From contig CAVYIF010000018.1 in the NCBI GenBank assembly GCA_963768585.1, positions 248,001 to 312,000 on the forward strand: a stretch of DNA of 64,000 nucleotides, read 5' to 3'. This document shows positions 1 through 8,478 of this stretch, in pieces. Positions within the stretch are counted from its first letter, which is position 1; every line of letters begins with the position of its first letter. The notes below the pieces were generated by a model. It ran no database searches. It worked only from the letters and a program-made list of their open reading frames with translations, and had not been told where the DNA came from. The translations under genes were made by a program, and so were the position numbers. This DNA comes from CAVUNY01 sp963768585 (lineage in GTDB: Bacteria > Chloroflexota > Anaerolineae > Anaerolineales > Anaerolineaceae).

Positions 1-237
1 ATCTCCCGGCGCAAAGCCCTTCACATTCGAGCCCACCCCGGCTACCACGCCCGCCACCTCGTGCCCTTGCACTACCGGGTACCCGGTATACGGGTGCAGC
101 CCATGGTAAACATGGATATCCGAACCGCACACCCCGATTCGGTGAACGCGGATCAGGACCTCGTCCGATTTTGGGTTTTCTGGCTCAACCTGGCGAAATT
201 CAATCACCCCCGGGGCTGTCATCACCGCCTGTCTCAT
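1..237 (-). CDS. Zinc-dependent alcohol/polyol dehydrogenase, N-terminal part (cut by window edge)
   Basis: Seventy-nine N-terminal residues are visible; the rest lies beyond the left edge. They form the GroES-like catalytic domain of medium-chain dehydrogenases: IGVCGSDIHVYHG carries the first catalytic-zinc cysteine and QGHEVAG the His-Glu pair. The family oxidises alcohols or polyols with NAD(P). An AAGGAG site lies just upstream of the ATG at 237. The gene follows an AraD-like epimerase by 30 bp on the same strand, so it probably belongs to a pentose or polyol operon. The exact substrate cannot be told from this fragment. Confidence 0.85.
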   Translation of the reverse strand, partial: MRQAVMTAPGVIEFRQVEPENPKSDEVLIRVHRIGVCGSDIHVYHGLHPYTGYPVVQGHEVAGVVAGVGSNVKGFAPGD

Positions 238-267
238 GCATCACTCCTTGATGGGAACGTTGGTTTC

Positions 268-915
268 TTATTTCTTTTGACCATAGCGATTCATATAACG
301 TTCGTGATTGGCTGCAACTTCTTCGGCGGGCAGCTCCTCCGGCTGACCAATCTGCAGCGCATACCACACTGTGCGCGCTACATCTTCGGTCATCACAGCA
401 GCCTTCAATGCCTGCAGGGCTCCCTTGCCGATGGTGAAAACGCCGTGGTTCTTCATCAGAATTGCCGGCGCATCGCCAATCGAACGCACGATTTCTTTGC
501 CAATCCCTTCATCTCCAATCCGGGCATAATCACCGCAGGGAACCGGGCAGCCGAATTCGTCCGCGATAGCCGTCAGGTACACCGGGATAGGCTTGCCTAC
601 GGCCGCAAATGCTGTAGCAAAGGTCGAATGGGTGTGCACAATGCCCCCCACATCCGGCCGCTGGCGGTAAACATAAAGATGCGTCGCCGTGTCGGTGGAA
701 ACGCCCAGGTCGCCTTCCACAATATTACCGTCCAAATCAACCACGACCATATTCTCCGGGGTTAAGTCCTCAAAAAGCACGCCGCTGGGTTTAATCACCA
801 CCAGGCCGGTCTGTGGATCGCGCCCACTGACATTACCACTGGTCCAGGTAACCAAACCCTGGGCTGGCAGCTGCTGGTTGCAGTAACATACTTGTTTGCG
901 TAATTCTTCTAACAT
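268..915 (-). CDS. araD: L-ribulose-5-phosphate 4-epimerase-like class II aldolase
   Basis: A 215-residue class II aldolase/adducin-fold protein. AraD converts L-ribulose 5-phosphate to D-xylulose 5-phosphate using a zinc ion and retro-aldol chemistry. Visible features are SGNVSGRD near residue 26, the zinc pair HTHS (His94, His96), Asp119 in the ADEFG segment, His157 in KNHG, and a C-terminal YGQ that matches the end of AraD proteins. Overall similarity to AraD is better than to L-fuculose-phosphate aldolase, but related sugar acids remain possible. It probably shares a transcript with the dehydrogenase that follows it. Confidence 0.8.
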   Translation of the reverse strand: MLEELRKQVCYCNQQLPAQGLVTWTSGNVSGRDPQTGLVVIKPSGVLFEDLTPENMVVVDLDGNIVEGDLGVSTDTATHLYVYRQRPDVGGIVHTHSTFATAFAAVGKPIPVYLTAIADEFGCPVPCGDYARIGDEGIGKEIVRSIGDAPAILMKNHGVFTIGKGALQALKAAVMTEDVARTVWYALQIGQPEELPAEEVAANHERYMNRYGQKK

Positions 916-972
916 ACAGCCTCCATAGCTTCATTTCTGATAGTTGCGAAATGATTATACATGGATTTGGTT

Positions 973-978
973 TATAAT
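973..978 (+). promoter_or_regulatory. -10 box of a leaderless promoter for the LCP gene
   Basis: A perfect TATAAT lies with its last base 7 bases before the A of the ATG at 986. A normal start site 6-7 bases after the -10 box would put the mRNA 5' end on or next to the initiation codon. There is no ribosome binding site in the 15 bases before that ATG. No convincing -35 box at 16-18 bp spacing. Confidence 0.6.
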
Positions 979-985
979 CCTCGCT

Positions 986-1993
986 ATGACACTTCCTAAT
1001 CGTCCGCGCCCCAAACCGCATTATGATCCCAATGCGGCTACGCGAGTGGTTCCTCCGTATCGCCCTAAACCTTCACCCCCCTCGCCCTCCGCCGGCTATC
1101 CTTCCTATTCTTCACACTATCCGCCCTTACGCGATCAGCGCCGCGCCCAGCGTCGGCAGCAGAACCTGAAACTTGGCTGCGGACTTGGGCTGGGTCTGTT
1201 GATCATCATTGCCCTGTGCCTGGGCAGCCTGGCAGTCACCGCCTTGTTTATCGCCCCTGTCAAAGCCAATATTTTGGTGCTTGGAATCGATCGTGTCCCT
1301 GAAGGCACAGAAATCGGGCGCAGCGATACCAACGTACTGGTGCGGGTCAATTCCACACAACCACGTATAACCACCCTCGCTATACCCCGCGACCTGTGGG
1401 TGGCGATCCCTGGTTATGGTGAAAATCGCATCAACACTGCCCACTTCTATGCCGAAGCTGAAAGCCCTGGCAGCGGGCCGGCCAATGCCATGCTCGCATT
1501 CCAACAAAACTTTGAGATCCCGGTCGAATTTTACGTTCGCATTCGCCTGGAAGGTGTACCGGGATTGGTCGATGCCATGGGTGGAATCACTTTGGACCTG
1601 CCCGAGGATATGGCCGGTTACCCGGCCGGAAGCCACCATCTCAACGGCACCCAGGCGCTGGCATTCGTCCGCGACCGCAAAGGCACAGATGATTTTTTCC
1701 GCATGGCGCAGGGTCAAATTTTTATCAAGGCTGTCGCTCAGCAAATGCTCCATCCCCTGACCTGGGTGCGGGCTCCATTTATCCTGGCAGCTTATCAAAA
1801 AACGGTGGATACCAACCTGTCTTTCTGGCAGTTAGCCAATACTGCCATGACCGTCATCCGCCTTGGACCGGGGAAAATTGAAAGCCATGTTTTGCCCCGT
1901 GAAGACACAACCCCGGCAATTATCGGCGGCGCGCAGGTTCTTCTACCCATCTGGGAGCGCATAAACCCGCTCATCGACCAACTCTTCAGGTGA
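986..1993 (+). CDS. LytR-CpsA-Psr (LCP) family glycopolymer transferase-like protein
   Basis: A 335-residue protein with a proline-rich cytoplasmic N-terminus, one membrane segment (GLGLLIIIALCLGSLAVTALF) and an extracellular LCP domain. LCP motifs are clear: GIDR and IGRSDT, AIPRDLWVAIPGYGENRIN, GGITLDLPEDM, and LNGTQALAFVRDRKG followed by DFFRMAQGQ. LCP proteins transfer undecaprenyl-linked glycopolymers to the cell wall or other acceptors. The start at 986 is chosen because a TATAAT sits 7 bases upstream; an earlier TTG at 944 lies upstream of that promoter. The next gene starts 3 bp after the stop, so the two are likely cotranscribed. Confidence 0.85.
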   Translation: MTLPNRPRPKPHYDPNAATRVVPPYRPKPSPPSPSAGYPSYSSHYPPLRDQRRAQRRQQNLKLGCGLGLGLLIIIALCLGSLAVTALFIAPVKANILVLGIDRVPEGTEIGRSDTNVLVRVNSTQPRITTLAIPRDLWVAIPGYGENRINTAHFYAEAESPGSGPANAMLAFQQNFEIPVEFYVRIRLEGVPGLVDAMGGITLDLPEDMAGYPAGSHHLNGTQALAFVRDRKGTDDFFRMAQGQIFIKAVAQQMLHPLTWVRAPFILAAYQKTVDTNLSFWQLANTAMTVIRLGPGKIESHVLPREDTTPAIIGGAQVLLPIWERINPLIDQLFR

Positions 1994-1996
1994 GAT

Positions 1997-2509
1997 ATGA
2001 CCATTAATTTTTACTGCACCTTTCCTGTGACTTTTTTCTCGCGCACGGTAACCAGCCCCCCTTCCGATTGGACGGAGGTCGAAACCGGGCCTGGCCCGAT
2101 CGCCCTGCCTGAAAATCAAGAATACGGTTTTCGCGTCCATAATATTGGCGACCGCGACTTAAAAAATTTAGTCGCGGAAATTGCTGAAATTTCCCCCTTG
2201 ACCTATATCAACCTTTCGGAAAACCGCAAAATAACCGAGGCCGGCCTGGCCCATCTCAGCGGTTTTTCGGATCTGGTTTATTTGAATCTGAGTTCTTGCG
2301 GTATTAAAAATGACGGCATGGCCCACATTCAAGATCTACCCAACCTGGTTACCCTGGATCTGAGCTACTGCAACCGCCTGACCGGCCCGGCATTAAAATA
2401 TTTGCGTAATCTGCCCAAACTGGCGGATCTCAATTTGCAAGGATGCATAAAGATCACCAATGGAGATGTGGCTCGCTTCAAGAAGCGCGGATTGGTGATC
2501 AAGAAATAA
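1997..2509 (+). CDS. Leucine-rich-repeat protein of the cysteine-containing (AMN1/F-box-like) type
   Basis: A 170-residue protein. From about residue 50 it holds four or five repeats of roughly 24 residues with the pattern LxxLxxLxLSxC and T/G-xxGLAHL, the cysteine-containing LRR subtype. No secretion signal is evident, and no enzymatic domain is seen. It starts 3 bp after the LCP gene and ends just before a bidirectional terminator, so it is probably the last gene of a two-gene unit. A protein-binding role is a guess from the fold only. Confidence 0.7.
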   Translation: MTINFYCTFPVTFFSRTVTSPPSDWTEVETGPGPIALPENQEYGFRVHNIGDRDLKNLVAEIAEISPLTYINLSENRKITEAGLAHLSGFSDLVYLNLSSCGIKNDGMAHIQDLPNLVTLDLSYCNRLTGPALKYLRNLPKLADLNLQGCIKITNGDVARFKKRGLVIKK

Positions 2510-2510
2510 G

Positions 2511-2545
2511 AAAAACGTCCGGCTCAGGCCGGACGGGCTGCTTTT
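2511..2545. terminator. Bidirectional terminator with a stop codon in its loop
   Basis: An 8-bp GC stem (CGTCCGGC at 2516-2523 with GCCGGACG at 2528-2535) has a TCAG loop. A T-run follows on the plus strand and an A-run precedes it, so it can end transcription from both convergent genes. The TGA of the minus-strand deacetylase (2524-2526) is in the loop. Confidence 0.8.
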
Positions 2546-3288
2546 TTCTTGCTGGCTTTATACTCTTCCCAGCCTTTATCGTCTAATATCGTCACCACGC
2601 GAAACAACTCGGCATATTTCATTTCTTTGCCTTTGGCCGTTTCACCGGCCCATTTTTTGACCATTTCCGCCGGATCCCAATCTCTCATCTGGCTTTTGTG
2701 CGCACGCAGAGCCTCGATCTTTAAATCAATCGTATCCTCGATGTTCACAAACGCATTGTCGCCGGCCCAACTATGCACGTAAACCCGGCGCGGCTTATGG
2801 GCATACAGCCCTTCCAGTTCCATCTCCGGATATAACATCGGGTTGCCTGCAGCCGGGAAGATAGCGTCTACTGCTGCCAGGGCTGCCGCGCGGTGGTCGG
2901 GGTGGTTGATGTAGTCTTCGCTGGCCCACACAATCGTTGGATCGCCGGTCACCACAACTTCGGGCTCAAAGCGCCGGATTTCCCGGACCAGTTTCTTACG
3001 CAATTCCAGGGTGGCTTGCAATAAGCCATCTGGTTCGTGCAGGAAAATGACCTGCTCCGCCCCGGCCAGTTTGGCCGCTTGCAGCGCCTCGGCTTCACGG
3101 ATCTGGGTTGCTTTTTCACGGGTCATCCCGGGCACTTCAATCCCGGCATCACCACTGGTGCATAAAATATAAATCACCCGGCTGCCATTTTTAGCCCAGC
3201 GCGCCAGGGTGCCAACACACGAAAATTCGATATCGTCCGGATGAGCGGCGATCGATAGAACAGTTTCAGGTACGTAAAAGTCTGCCAT
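2524..3288 (-). CDS. PIG-L/LmbE family deacetylase
   Basis: A 254-residue zinc-dependent deacetylase of the LmbE/PIG-L family, which removes acetyl groups from N-acetylglucosaminyl compounds such as thiol or glycolipid precursors. The family signature AHPDDIEF is near residue 16 and the second metal motif HPDHRAA near residue 125. The start at 3288 is preceded by AGGAGG seven bases upstream; the frame is open further up but has no support. Monocistronic, convergent with the LRR gene. A role in bacillithiol or mycothiol synthesis is possible but unsupported by neighbours. Confidence 0.85.
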   Translation of the reverse strand: MADFYVPETVLSIAAHPDDIEFSCVGTLARWAKNGSRVIYILCTSGDAGIEVPGMTREKATQIREAEALQAAKLAGAEQVIFLHEPDGLLQATLELRKKLVREIRRFEPEVVVTGDPTIVWASEDYINHPDHRAAALAAVDAIFPAAGNPMLYPEMELEGLYAHKPRRVYVHSWAGDNAFVNIEDTIDLKIEALRAHKSQMRDWDPAEMVKKWAGETAKGKEMKYAELFRVVTILDDKGWEEYKASKKKAARPA

Positions 3289-3414
3289 GTTTCCTCCTGT
3301 ATGCGATTGGGGTTGATTGTAATCCTTCCACGCTACTTTTTCAAATTTTTGTGTTTGCTTCAAGCCATTCCCATCCGCAAATATCAGAGTTTTATTAGCG
3401 TTGCCCTCAGCGGC

Positions 3415-3444
3415 TTGACTTATTTCCCTGCGGCATGGTATCAT
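3415..3444 (+). promoter_or_regulatory. Sigma-70 type promoter of the heat-shock operon
   Basis: TTGACT (3415-3420) and TATCAT (3439-3444) are separated by 18 bp. The expected start site at about 3451 puts the CIRCE operator immediately downstream in the 5' untranslated region, the usual arrangement for HrcA repression. Confidence 0.75.
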
Positions 3445-3457
3445 CAATCATGTTCTT

Positions 3458-3484
3458 TTAGCACTCTATGAACAAGAGTGCTAA
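3458..3484. promoter_or_regulatory. CIRCE operator
   Basis: TTAGCACTC, nine bases, GAGTGCTAA: both 9-bp arms match the CIRCE consensus exactly. HrcA, encoded by the next gene, binds this inverted repeat and represses the operon until heat shock. It is the only CIRCE copy seen in the window; there is none in front of grpE or dnaK. Confidence 0.97.
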
Positions 3485-3495
3485 AGGAGAGCGAG

Positions 3496-4530
3496 ATGAA
3501 TGACCTGACCGATCGACAAAAGCTCATCCTGACCCTGGTTATCCACGAGTATATCAAGTCTGCTGCCCCAGTTGGATCGCAGGCTTTAGTGGAACGCTTT
3601 CATTTAGATATGAGTTCGGCCACCGTGCGCAACGAATTGGCCGTTTTAACCGATCAGGGCTTTTTACGCCAGCCGCACACATCCGCCGGGCGCATCCCAA
3701 CCGAAGAAGGTTACCGCTATTTCGTCGGCCGCCTCCTCCAACAAAGCGAACTGCCCAACTCTACCCGACGTACGATCACCCACCAGTTTTTCCAGATGCG
3801 CAATGATGTAGATCAGTGGATGCGCCTTTCGGCGTCCGTCCTGGCCCATCAATCTCATTCTGCATCGCTGGTGACTGCTCCCCATCCAGAAATGGCACGT
3901 TTGAAGCATGTGGAATTAATTTCCACGCGCGGGCGTCAGATCTTGATGGTGCTGGTCATGGCCGGTGGAGAAATTCACCAGCGCTTACTCGGTCTTAACG
4001 AACGATTTTCACAAGAATTCCTTTCGACGATGGCCAATAAACTCACCCATCTATACGAAAGTAAAGATACCGACACCATCCGCAGCATGCGCGCACAGAT
4101 GCAGGGCCTGGAACGCGAAGCAACCGATTGGATTTTGACCGAAATGGACCAGGCCAATACCCAGATTGCCGGCGAAGTCTATATGGACGGTTTAAGCAAT
4201 GTCCTGGCCGAACCCGAGTTTTTGGGTTCGGAAACCGCGCACCGCGCCATCCGGGTATTAGAAGAACGTTCGCGATTGCAGGATTTACTGAGCCGCACGC
4301 TTGCCACCAGCACTTCCGGCGGCGTGCAGGTCTTGATCGGCGGCGAAGGAAATTGGGAGGAATTGAGCCAGTTCTCAATCGTCCTGGCACGCTACGGCAC
4401 GCCTGGCCTGATTACAGGAACTTTAGGCGTGGTCGGTCCCATGCGCATGTCTTACGGCCGGGCTATCTCGGCCATCCGCTTTTTGGCAGGTCTGCTGAGC
4501 GACCTGGTATCTGATACACTTGTGGAATAA
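3496..4530 (+). CDS. hrcA: Heat-inducible transcription repressor HrcA
   Basis: A 344-residue repressor. The N-terminal winged helix is unmistakable (VIHEYIKSAAPVGSQ, SSATVRNELAVL, HTSAGRIPTEEGYRYFV in the first 85 residues), followed by the GAF-like dimer and insert domains. HrcA binds CIRCE and is kept active by GroEL. The ATG at 3496 has AAAGGAGA directly after the operator; a GTG at 3478 lies inside CIRCE and is unlikely. It heads the order hrcA-grpE-dnaK-dnaJ-prmA and so is autoregulated. Confidence 0.97.
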   Translation: MNDLTDRQKLILTLVIHEYIKSAAPVGSQALVERFHLDMSSATVRNELAVLTDQGFLRQPHTSAGRIPTEEGYRYFVGRLLQQSELPNSTRRTITHQFFQMRNDVDQWMRLSASVLAHQSHSASLVTAPHPEMARLKHVELISTRGRQILMVLVMAGGEIHQRLLGLNERFSQEFLSTMANKLTHLYESKDTDTIRSMRAQMQGLEREATDWILTEMDQANTQIAGEVYMDGLSNVLAEPEFLGSETAHRAIRVLEERSRLQDLLSRTLATSTSGGVQVLIGGEGNWEELSQFSIVLARYGTPGLITGTLGVVGPMRMSYGRAISAIRFLAGLLSDLVSDTLVE

Positions 4531-4637
4531 AAAAAAATAGGGCACACCTCGAACATTGATCACGGTGGCGAAAAGAGAACATCGCAAGAGAGGTATGCTC
4601 TTTATTTATGGAAATCAAAGAGGTCAAGGAAGGTGCT

Positions 4638-5276
4638 ATGAAGAAATTTGATAAGCACGAAGAAGATGAAAAGCAAAACCGGCCCCCTGCCGATTCTGAG
4701 TCGGATCCGGTGGACGAGAATAATGCTTCCCAAAATGGCAGCACTCCCGCCCCCGAATCCGATTCTGCCCCGGAAACAGCCCAGGAGCCCCTGGTTGGGT
4801 TGACGATGACTGAGTACAACGAGATGCAAGACAAGATCACCCAGTCGGAGCAAAAAAGCAAGGAGCATTTTGAGGGTTGGCAGCGGGAACGGGCAGATTT
4901 TTTAAACTACCGAAAACGGGTTGAACGCGACAACACCCAGCTTTACCAGAACCTGACCGGTCAGATCATCAAGAAATACCTGGTGATTCTGGATGACCTG
5001 GAGCGTGCCCTGAAGGCGCGCCCTACCCAGGGCGAAGGCGCCGTTTGGGCAGATGGCATCGAGCTGATCTACCGCAAGTTAACCACCATTCTGGACGGCG
5101 AAGGGGTTAAAATCATTCCCGCCGATGGCGCCGAGTTTGACCCCAACCTGCATGAAGCTATTTCTAACGAAGACAGTTCTGATCACGAGAGCGGTCAGGT
5201 GATTGAAGTTGTCCAGAAAGGGTATACGATCAATGACCGCGTTCTTCGACCCGCGCTGGTTCGGGTGGCCCGCTAG
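4638..5276 (+). CDS. grpE: Nucleotide exchange factor GrpE
   Basis: A 212-residue GrpE that releases ADP from DnaK. It has an acidic, disordered N-terminus, a long coiled coil around residues 70-120 containing FLNYRKRVERD, and the C-terminal beta-wing ending in FDPNLHEAIS and GYTINDRVLRPALVRVA. The start at 4638 is preferred over an in-frame ATG at 4608 because AAGGAAGG (4626-4633) is placed four bases upstream of it. Cotranscribed with hrcA and dnaK. Confidence 0.95.
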   Translation: MKKFDKHEEDEKQNRPPADSESDPVDENNASQNGSTPAPESDSAPETAQEPLVGLTMTEYNEMQDKITQSEQKSKEHFEGWQRERADFLNYRKRVERDNTQLYQNLTGQIIKKYLVILDDLERALKARPTQGEGAVWADGIELIYRKLTTILDGEGVKIIPADGAEFDPNLHEAISNEDSSDHESGQVIEVVQKGYTINDRVLRPALVRVAR

Positions 5277-5355
5277 TGTGTACAAAAAATTCGTTCTTAT
5301 TAAACTAAAATCTGGCAGTAATTTTGCATCGTAATTTTTCAAGGAGATAAACAAT

Positions 5356-7281
5356 ATGGGAAAGATCATTGGCATCGATTTAGGCACTACCAACTCGGTG
5401 GCAGCAGTGATGCGCGGGGGTGAACCTGAGGTCATCCCAACCGCAGAAGGCGAACGGCTGTTACCGTCCGTAGTCGCAGTGAATAAAAATCACGAACGAT
5501 TGGTAGGCCGGGTGGCGCGCAACCAGGCTATCGTTAATCCGGAGAATACAGTTTTCTCGATCAAGCGCTTCATGGGTCGTAAATACGATGATCCTGAAGT
5601 TCAACGGACCCTCGGCCGTATCCCGTATAAGGTGACCAAAGCGCCTAATGGAGATATTCGCGTCGTTTTGGATGGCAAAGAATACTCCCCACCGGAAATT
5701 TCGGCCATGATTCTGGCGAAATTAAAGACGGACGCCGAGGCTTATTTGAGCGAACCGGTAACCGAGGCGGTCATTACCGTGCCGGCATACTTTAATGATG
5801 CCCAGCGTAACGCCACCAAAGACGCCGGGCGCATTGCAGGTTTGGAAGTCAAGCGCATCATCAACGAACCGACTGCTTCTTCCCTGGCATATGGTCTCGA
5901 TAAGAAGAAAAATGAAGTTATCGCCGTGTACGATCTGGGCGGCGGCACCTTTGATATCTCGGTACTCGATGTAGGTGAAGGGGTCTTCCAGGTGCGTTCC
6001 ACCAATGGGGATACCTTCCTTGGTGGTGACGACTTCGACCAGCGCATCATGGAATATCTCATCGACACCTTCAAGAAGGATAACGGCATTGATCTGCGCA
6101 ATGACCGCCAGGCATTACAGCGTCTGCGCGAAGCATCCGAAAAAGCCAAGATTGAGCTCTCCACCTTGATGCAAACCGAAATCAACCTGCCTTACATCAC
6201 CGCCGATGCCACCGGTCCCAAGCACATGGTGATGAACCTCACCCGGTCCAAGGTGGAACAACTCACCGGGGATCTGGTTACGCATTCGATGGATCCGGTC
6301 CGCCAGGCGATTAAAGATGCCGGGCTGAAACCGGCGGATATTAATGAAATCGTTATGGTCGGCGGTATAACTCGTATGCCTGCCGTTCAGGAAGCCGTAA
6401 GGCGCGAATTCGGCAAGGAGCCCCACAAGGGCGTTAACCCCGACGAAGTTGTGGCGATCGGCGCAGCGATCCAGGCCGGTGTTCTGGGCGGAGATGTGAA
6501 AGACATCCTCCTGCTCGACGTCACCCCCCTCACACTTTCCGTCGAAACCATGGGTGCGGTTTCCACCGGGATCATCGAACGCAACACAACCATCCCCGCT
6601 CGCAAGAGCCAGGTTTTCTCTACCGCCTCCGATGGACAGACCCAGGTTGAAATTCATGTTCTCCAGGGCGAACGCCCCATGGCAGCCGACAACAAGAGCC
6701 TGGGAAAATTCGTTCTGGATGGGATTCCCCCGGCGCCGCGCGGTGTGCCCCAAATTGAAGTTACCTTTGATATCGATGCCAATGGGATCCTCAATGTAAC
6801 CGCTCAGGATAAAGCCACCAATCGCAGCCAGCACATCACGATCACTGCCTCATCTGGCCTCACCGAAGCCGAAATTGAACGCATGCAGCGCGAAGCCGAG
6901 GCCAACAAAGAGAAAGACTTAAAGCTGAAAGAGCTGGTCGAAGCCCGCAACTATGCTGACAATACCGGCTACACCGTCGAGAAGACGCTCAAAGATTTGG
7001 GTGATAAAGTACCTGAAGACTTGAAAAAAGAGGCCGAAGAAGGCGTTGCAAAGCTCAACAGCATCAAAACCAGCGAAGACAGCGAGGCTATTCGTCGCGA
7101 AGCCGATGCGGTAGGCCAGCTGCTTCAAAAAATCGGCGCCAGCGCTTATACTGAAGGCGGTCCCACGGCAGGTCCGGGAGGAGAACCCGGCAATCCGCAA
7201 GGCCCTACTGAGGAGCCTGGTGATGATAATAAACCCGGTGGCGATGAAAACGTCGTCGATGGCGAGTTCCACAACGCGTAA
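5356..7281 (+). CDS. dnaK: Chaperone DnaK (Hsp70)
   Basis: A 641-residue Hsp70. The ATPase domain shows GIDLGTTNS at the N-terminus, VYDLGGGTFDISVLD near residue 195 and IVMVGGITRMPAVQE near residue 335. The substrate domain follows, then a lid and a glycine/proline-rich acidic tail ending in VVDGEFHNA in place of the usual EEVD-like end. The insert around residues 75-100 that Firmicutes DnaKs lack appears to be present. It uses ATP to bind and release unfolded chains, with GrpE and DnaJ encoded on either side. AAGGAG precedes the ATG. Confidence 0.98.
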   Translation: MGKIIGIDLGTTNSVAAVMRGGEPEVIPTAEGERLLPSVVAVNKNHERLVGRVARNQAIVNPENTVFSIKRFMGRKYDDPEVQRTLGRIPYKVTKAPNGDIRVVLDGKEYSPPEISAMILAKLKTDAEAYLSEPVTEAVITVPAYFNDAQRNATKDAGRIAGLEVKRIINEPTASSLAYGLDKKKNEVIAVYDLGGGTFDISVLDVGEGVFQVRSTNGDTFLGGDDFDQRIMEYLIDTFKKDNGIDLRNDRQALQRLREASEKAKIELSTLMQTEINLPYITADATGPKHMVMNLTRSKVEQLTGDLVTHSMDPVRQAIKDAGLKPADINEIVMVGGITRMPAVQEAVRREFGKEPHKGVNPDEVVAIGAAIQAGVLGGDVKDILLLDVTPLTLSVETMGAVSTGIIERNTTIPARKSQVFSTASDGQTQVEIHVLQGERPMAADNKSLGKFVLDGIPPAPRGVPQIEVTFDIDANGILNVTAQDKATNRSQHITITASSGLTEAEIERMQREAEANKEKDLKLKELVEARNYADNTGYTVEKTLKDLGDKVPEDLKKEAEEGVAKLNSIKTSEDSEAIRREADAVGQLLQKIGASAYTEGGPTAGPGGEPGNPQGPTEEPGDDNKPGGDENVVDGEFHNA

Positions 7282-7304
7282 CTCGCACTTATTCCAATAA
7301 CATT

Positions 7305-7337
7305 GGTAAATTGACCGGCTCGGCCGGTCAATTTACC
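7305..7337 (+). promoter_or_regulatory. Large intercistronic hairpin between dnaK and dnaJ
   Basis: A perfect 15-bp inverted repeat (7305-7319 with 7323-7337, loop TCG) fills most of the dnaK-dnaJ gap. No T-run follows, so it is not a simple terminator. It could stabilise the dnaK 3' end or lower read-through into dnaJ. Confidence 0.7.
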
Positions 7338-7359
7338 AGTTAAATCTTAAAGGCGGTTT

Positions 7360-8478
7360 ATGGCTTCGCGAGATTATTATGATATTTTAGGGGTATCGCG
7401 CAATGCTTCACCGGATGAGCTCAAAGCAGCCTTCCGGAAGTTGGCGCGTCAATATCACCCGGATGTGAACAAGGAATCCGGGGCAGAAGAGAAATTTAAA
7501 GAGTTCAATGAGGCATACGCGGTGCTCTCAGATCCTGAAAAACGCGCTACCTATGACCGTTACGGCAAAGAAGGCTTGAACGGAATGGGTGGAATGCCCG
7601 ACTTCAGCACCGTCGATTTCTCCGACCTGTTTGGCGAGCTGTTTGGTTTTGGCGGGTTCGGGGGCGGGTCGCGCAGTCGCAATTCTCCGCGCCGCGGAGC
7701 AGATCTGCAGCAGAATGTGGTTCTCACTTTCGAAGAAGCGGTCTTTGGCGTTGAGAAAGATATCGAATTTACCCGCGATGAGGTATGCTCAACCTGCCAC
7801 GGCAGCGGTGCCGAACCCGGCAGCCAGGCGGTAAAATGTGCCACCTGCGGCGGGCGTGGGGAAGTGCGCCAGGTGCGCCAGACTTTCCTGGGTTCGATGG
7901 TGCAGGTCACCACCTGCCCCAACTGTAGCGGCACCGGTGAAACCATATCTTCACCTTGCCGCACCTGCCGCGGTCGCAAATTGGAGCGTAAAACCGTCCA
8001 CAAAGTTGTGAATGTTCCGGCAGGCGTGGACAGCGGTACCCAGATCCGCCTGGCGGGTGAGGGCCAACCGGGGGAGAATGGCGGCCCGAACGGCAATTTA
8101 TACCTTGAAATTCGGGTTCGCCCCCACAAATACTTCCGCCGGCGCAACGATGACATCATGCTCAACATTTCGATCAATGTCGCCCAGGCCGCCCTGGGGG
8201 CTGAGATTGAAGTCGCCACCCTGGACGGTCCTGCCCAGATCAATGTTCCCGCCGGTACTCAACCCGGCAAGGTGGTCACCCTCAAAAATAAAGGTGTCCC
8301 CCATCTGCGCTCTTCCGGGCGCGGCGACCAGGTGGTGATGATCGAGGTCAATATCCCCACCAAACTCAACAGCGAACAGAAGCAGCTGTTTGAAGAACTC
8401 GCCAATACCCTGGGCAGCGAAATCAGGACCGAAGAAAAGAGTTTTCTAGACCGCTTGAAAGATGTTCTGGGTGGCTGA
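7360..8478 (+). CDS. dnaJ: Co-chaperone DnaJ (Hsp40)
   Basis: A 372-residue type I Hsp40. It has the J-domain with QYHPDVN (the HPD triad that stimulates DnaK ATPase), a Gly/Phe-rich linker around residues 75-110, and four zinc-binding repeats: CSTCHGSG, CATCGGRG, CPNCSGTG and CRTCRGRK. The fourth is slightly divergent but keeps both cysteines. The C-terminal substrate domains follow. It is the fourth gene of the HrcA operon; its 3' end overlaps prmA by 17 bp, which suggests translational coupling. Confidence 0.97.
   Translation: MASRDYYDILGVSRNASPDELKAAFRKLARQYHPDVNKESGAEEKFKEFNEAYAVLSDPEKRATYDRYGKEGLNGMGGMPDFSTVDFSDLFGELFGFGGFGGGSRSRNSPRRGADLQQNVVLTFEEAVFGVEKDIEFTRDEVCSTCHGSGAEPGSQAVKCATCGGRGEVRQVRQTFLGSMVQVTTCPNCSGTGETISSPCRTCRGRKLERKTVHKVVNVPAGVDSGTQIRLAGEGQPGENGGPNGNLYLEIRVRPHKYFRRRNDDIMLNISINVAQAALGAEIEVATLDGPAQINVPAGTQPGKVVTLKNKGVPHLRSSGRGDQVVMIEVNIPTKLNSEQKQLFEELANTLGSEIRTEEKSFLDRLKDVLGG

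Noticed and set aside
61..765. Long open frame on the plus strand
   Set aside because: It runs antisense to the dehydrogenase and AraD genes and has no family resemblance.
7305..7337. Terminator after dnaK
   Set aside because: No T-run follows and dnaJ continues immediately.
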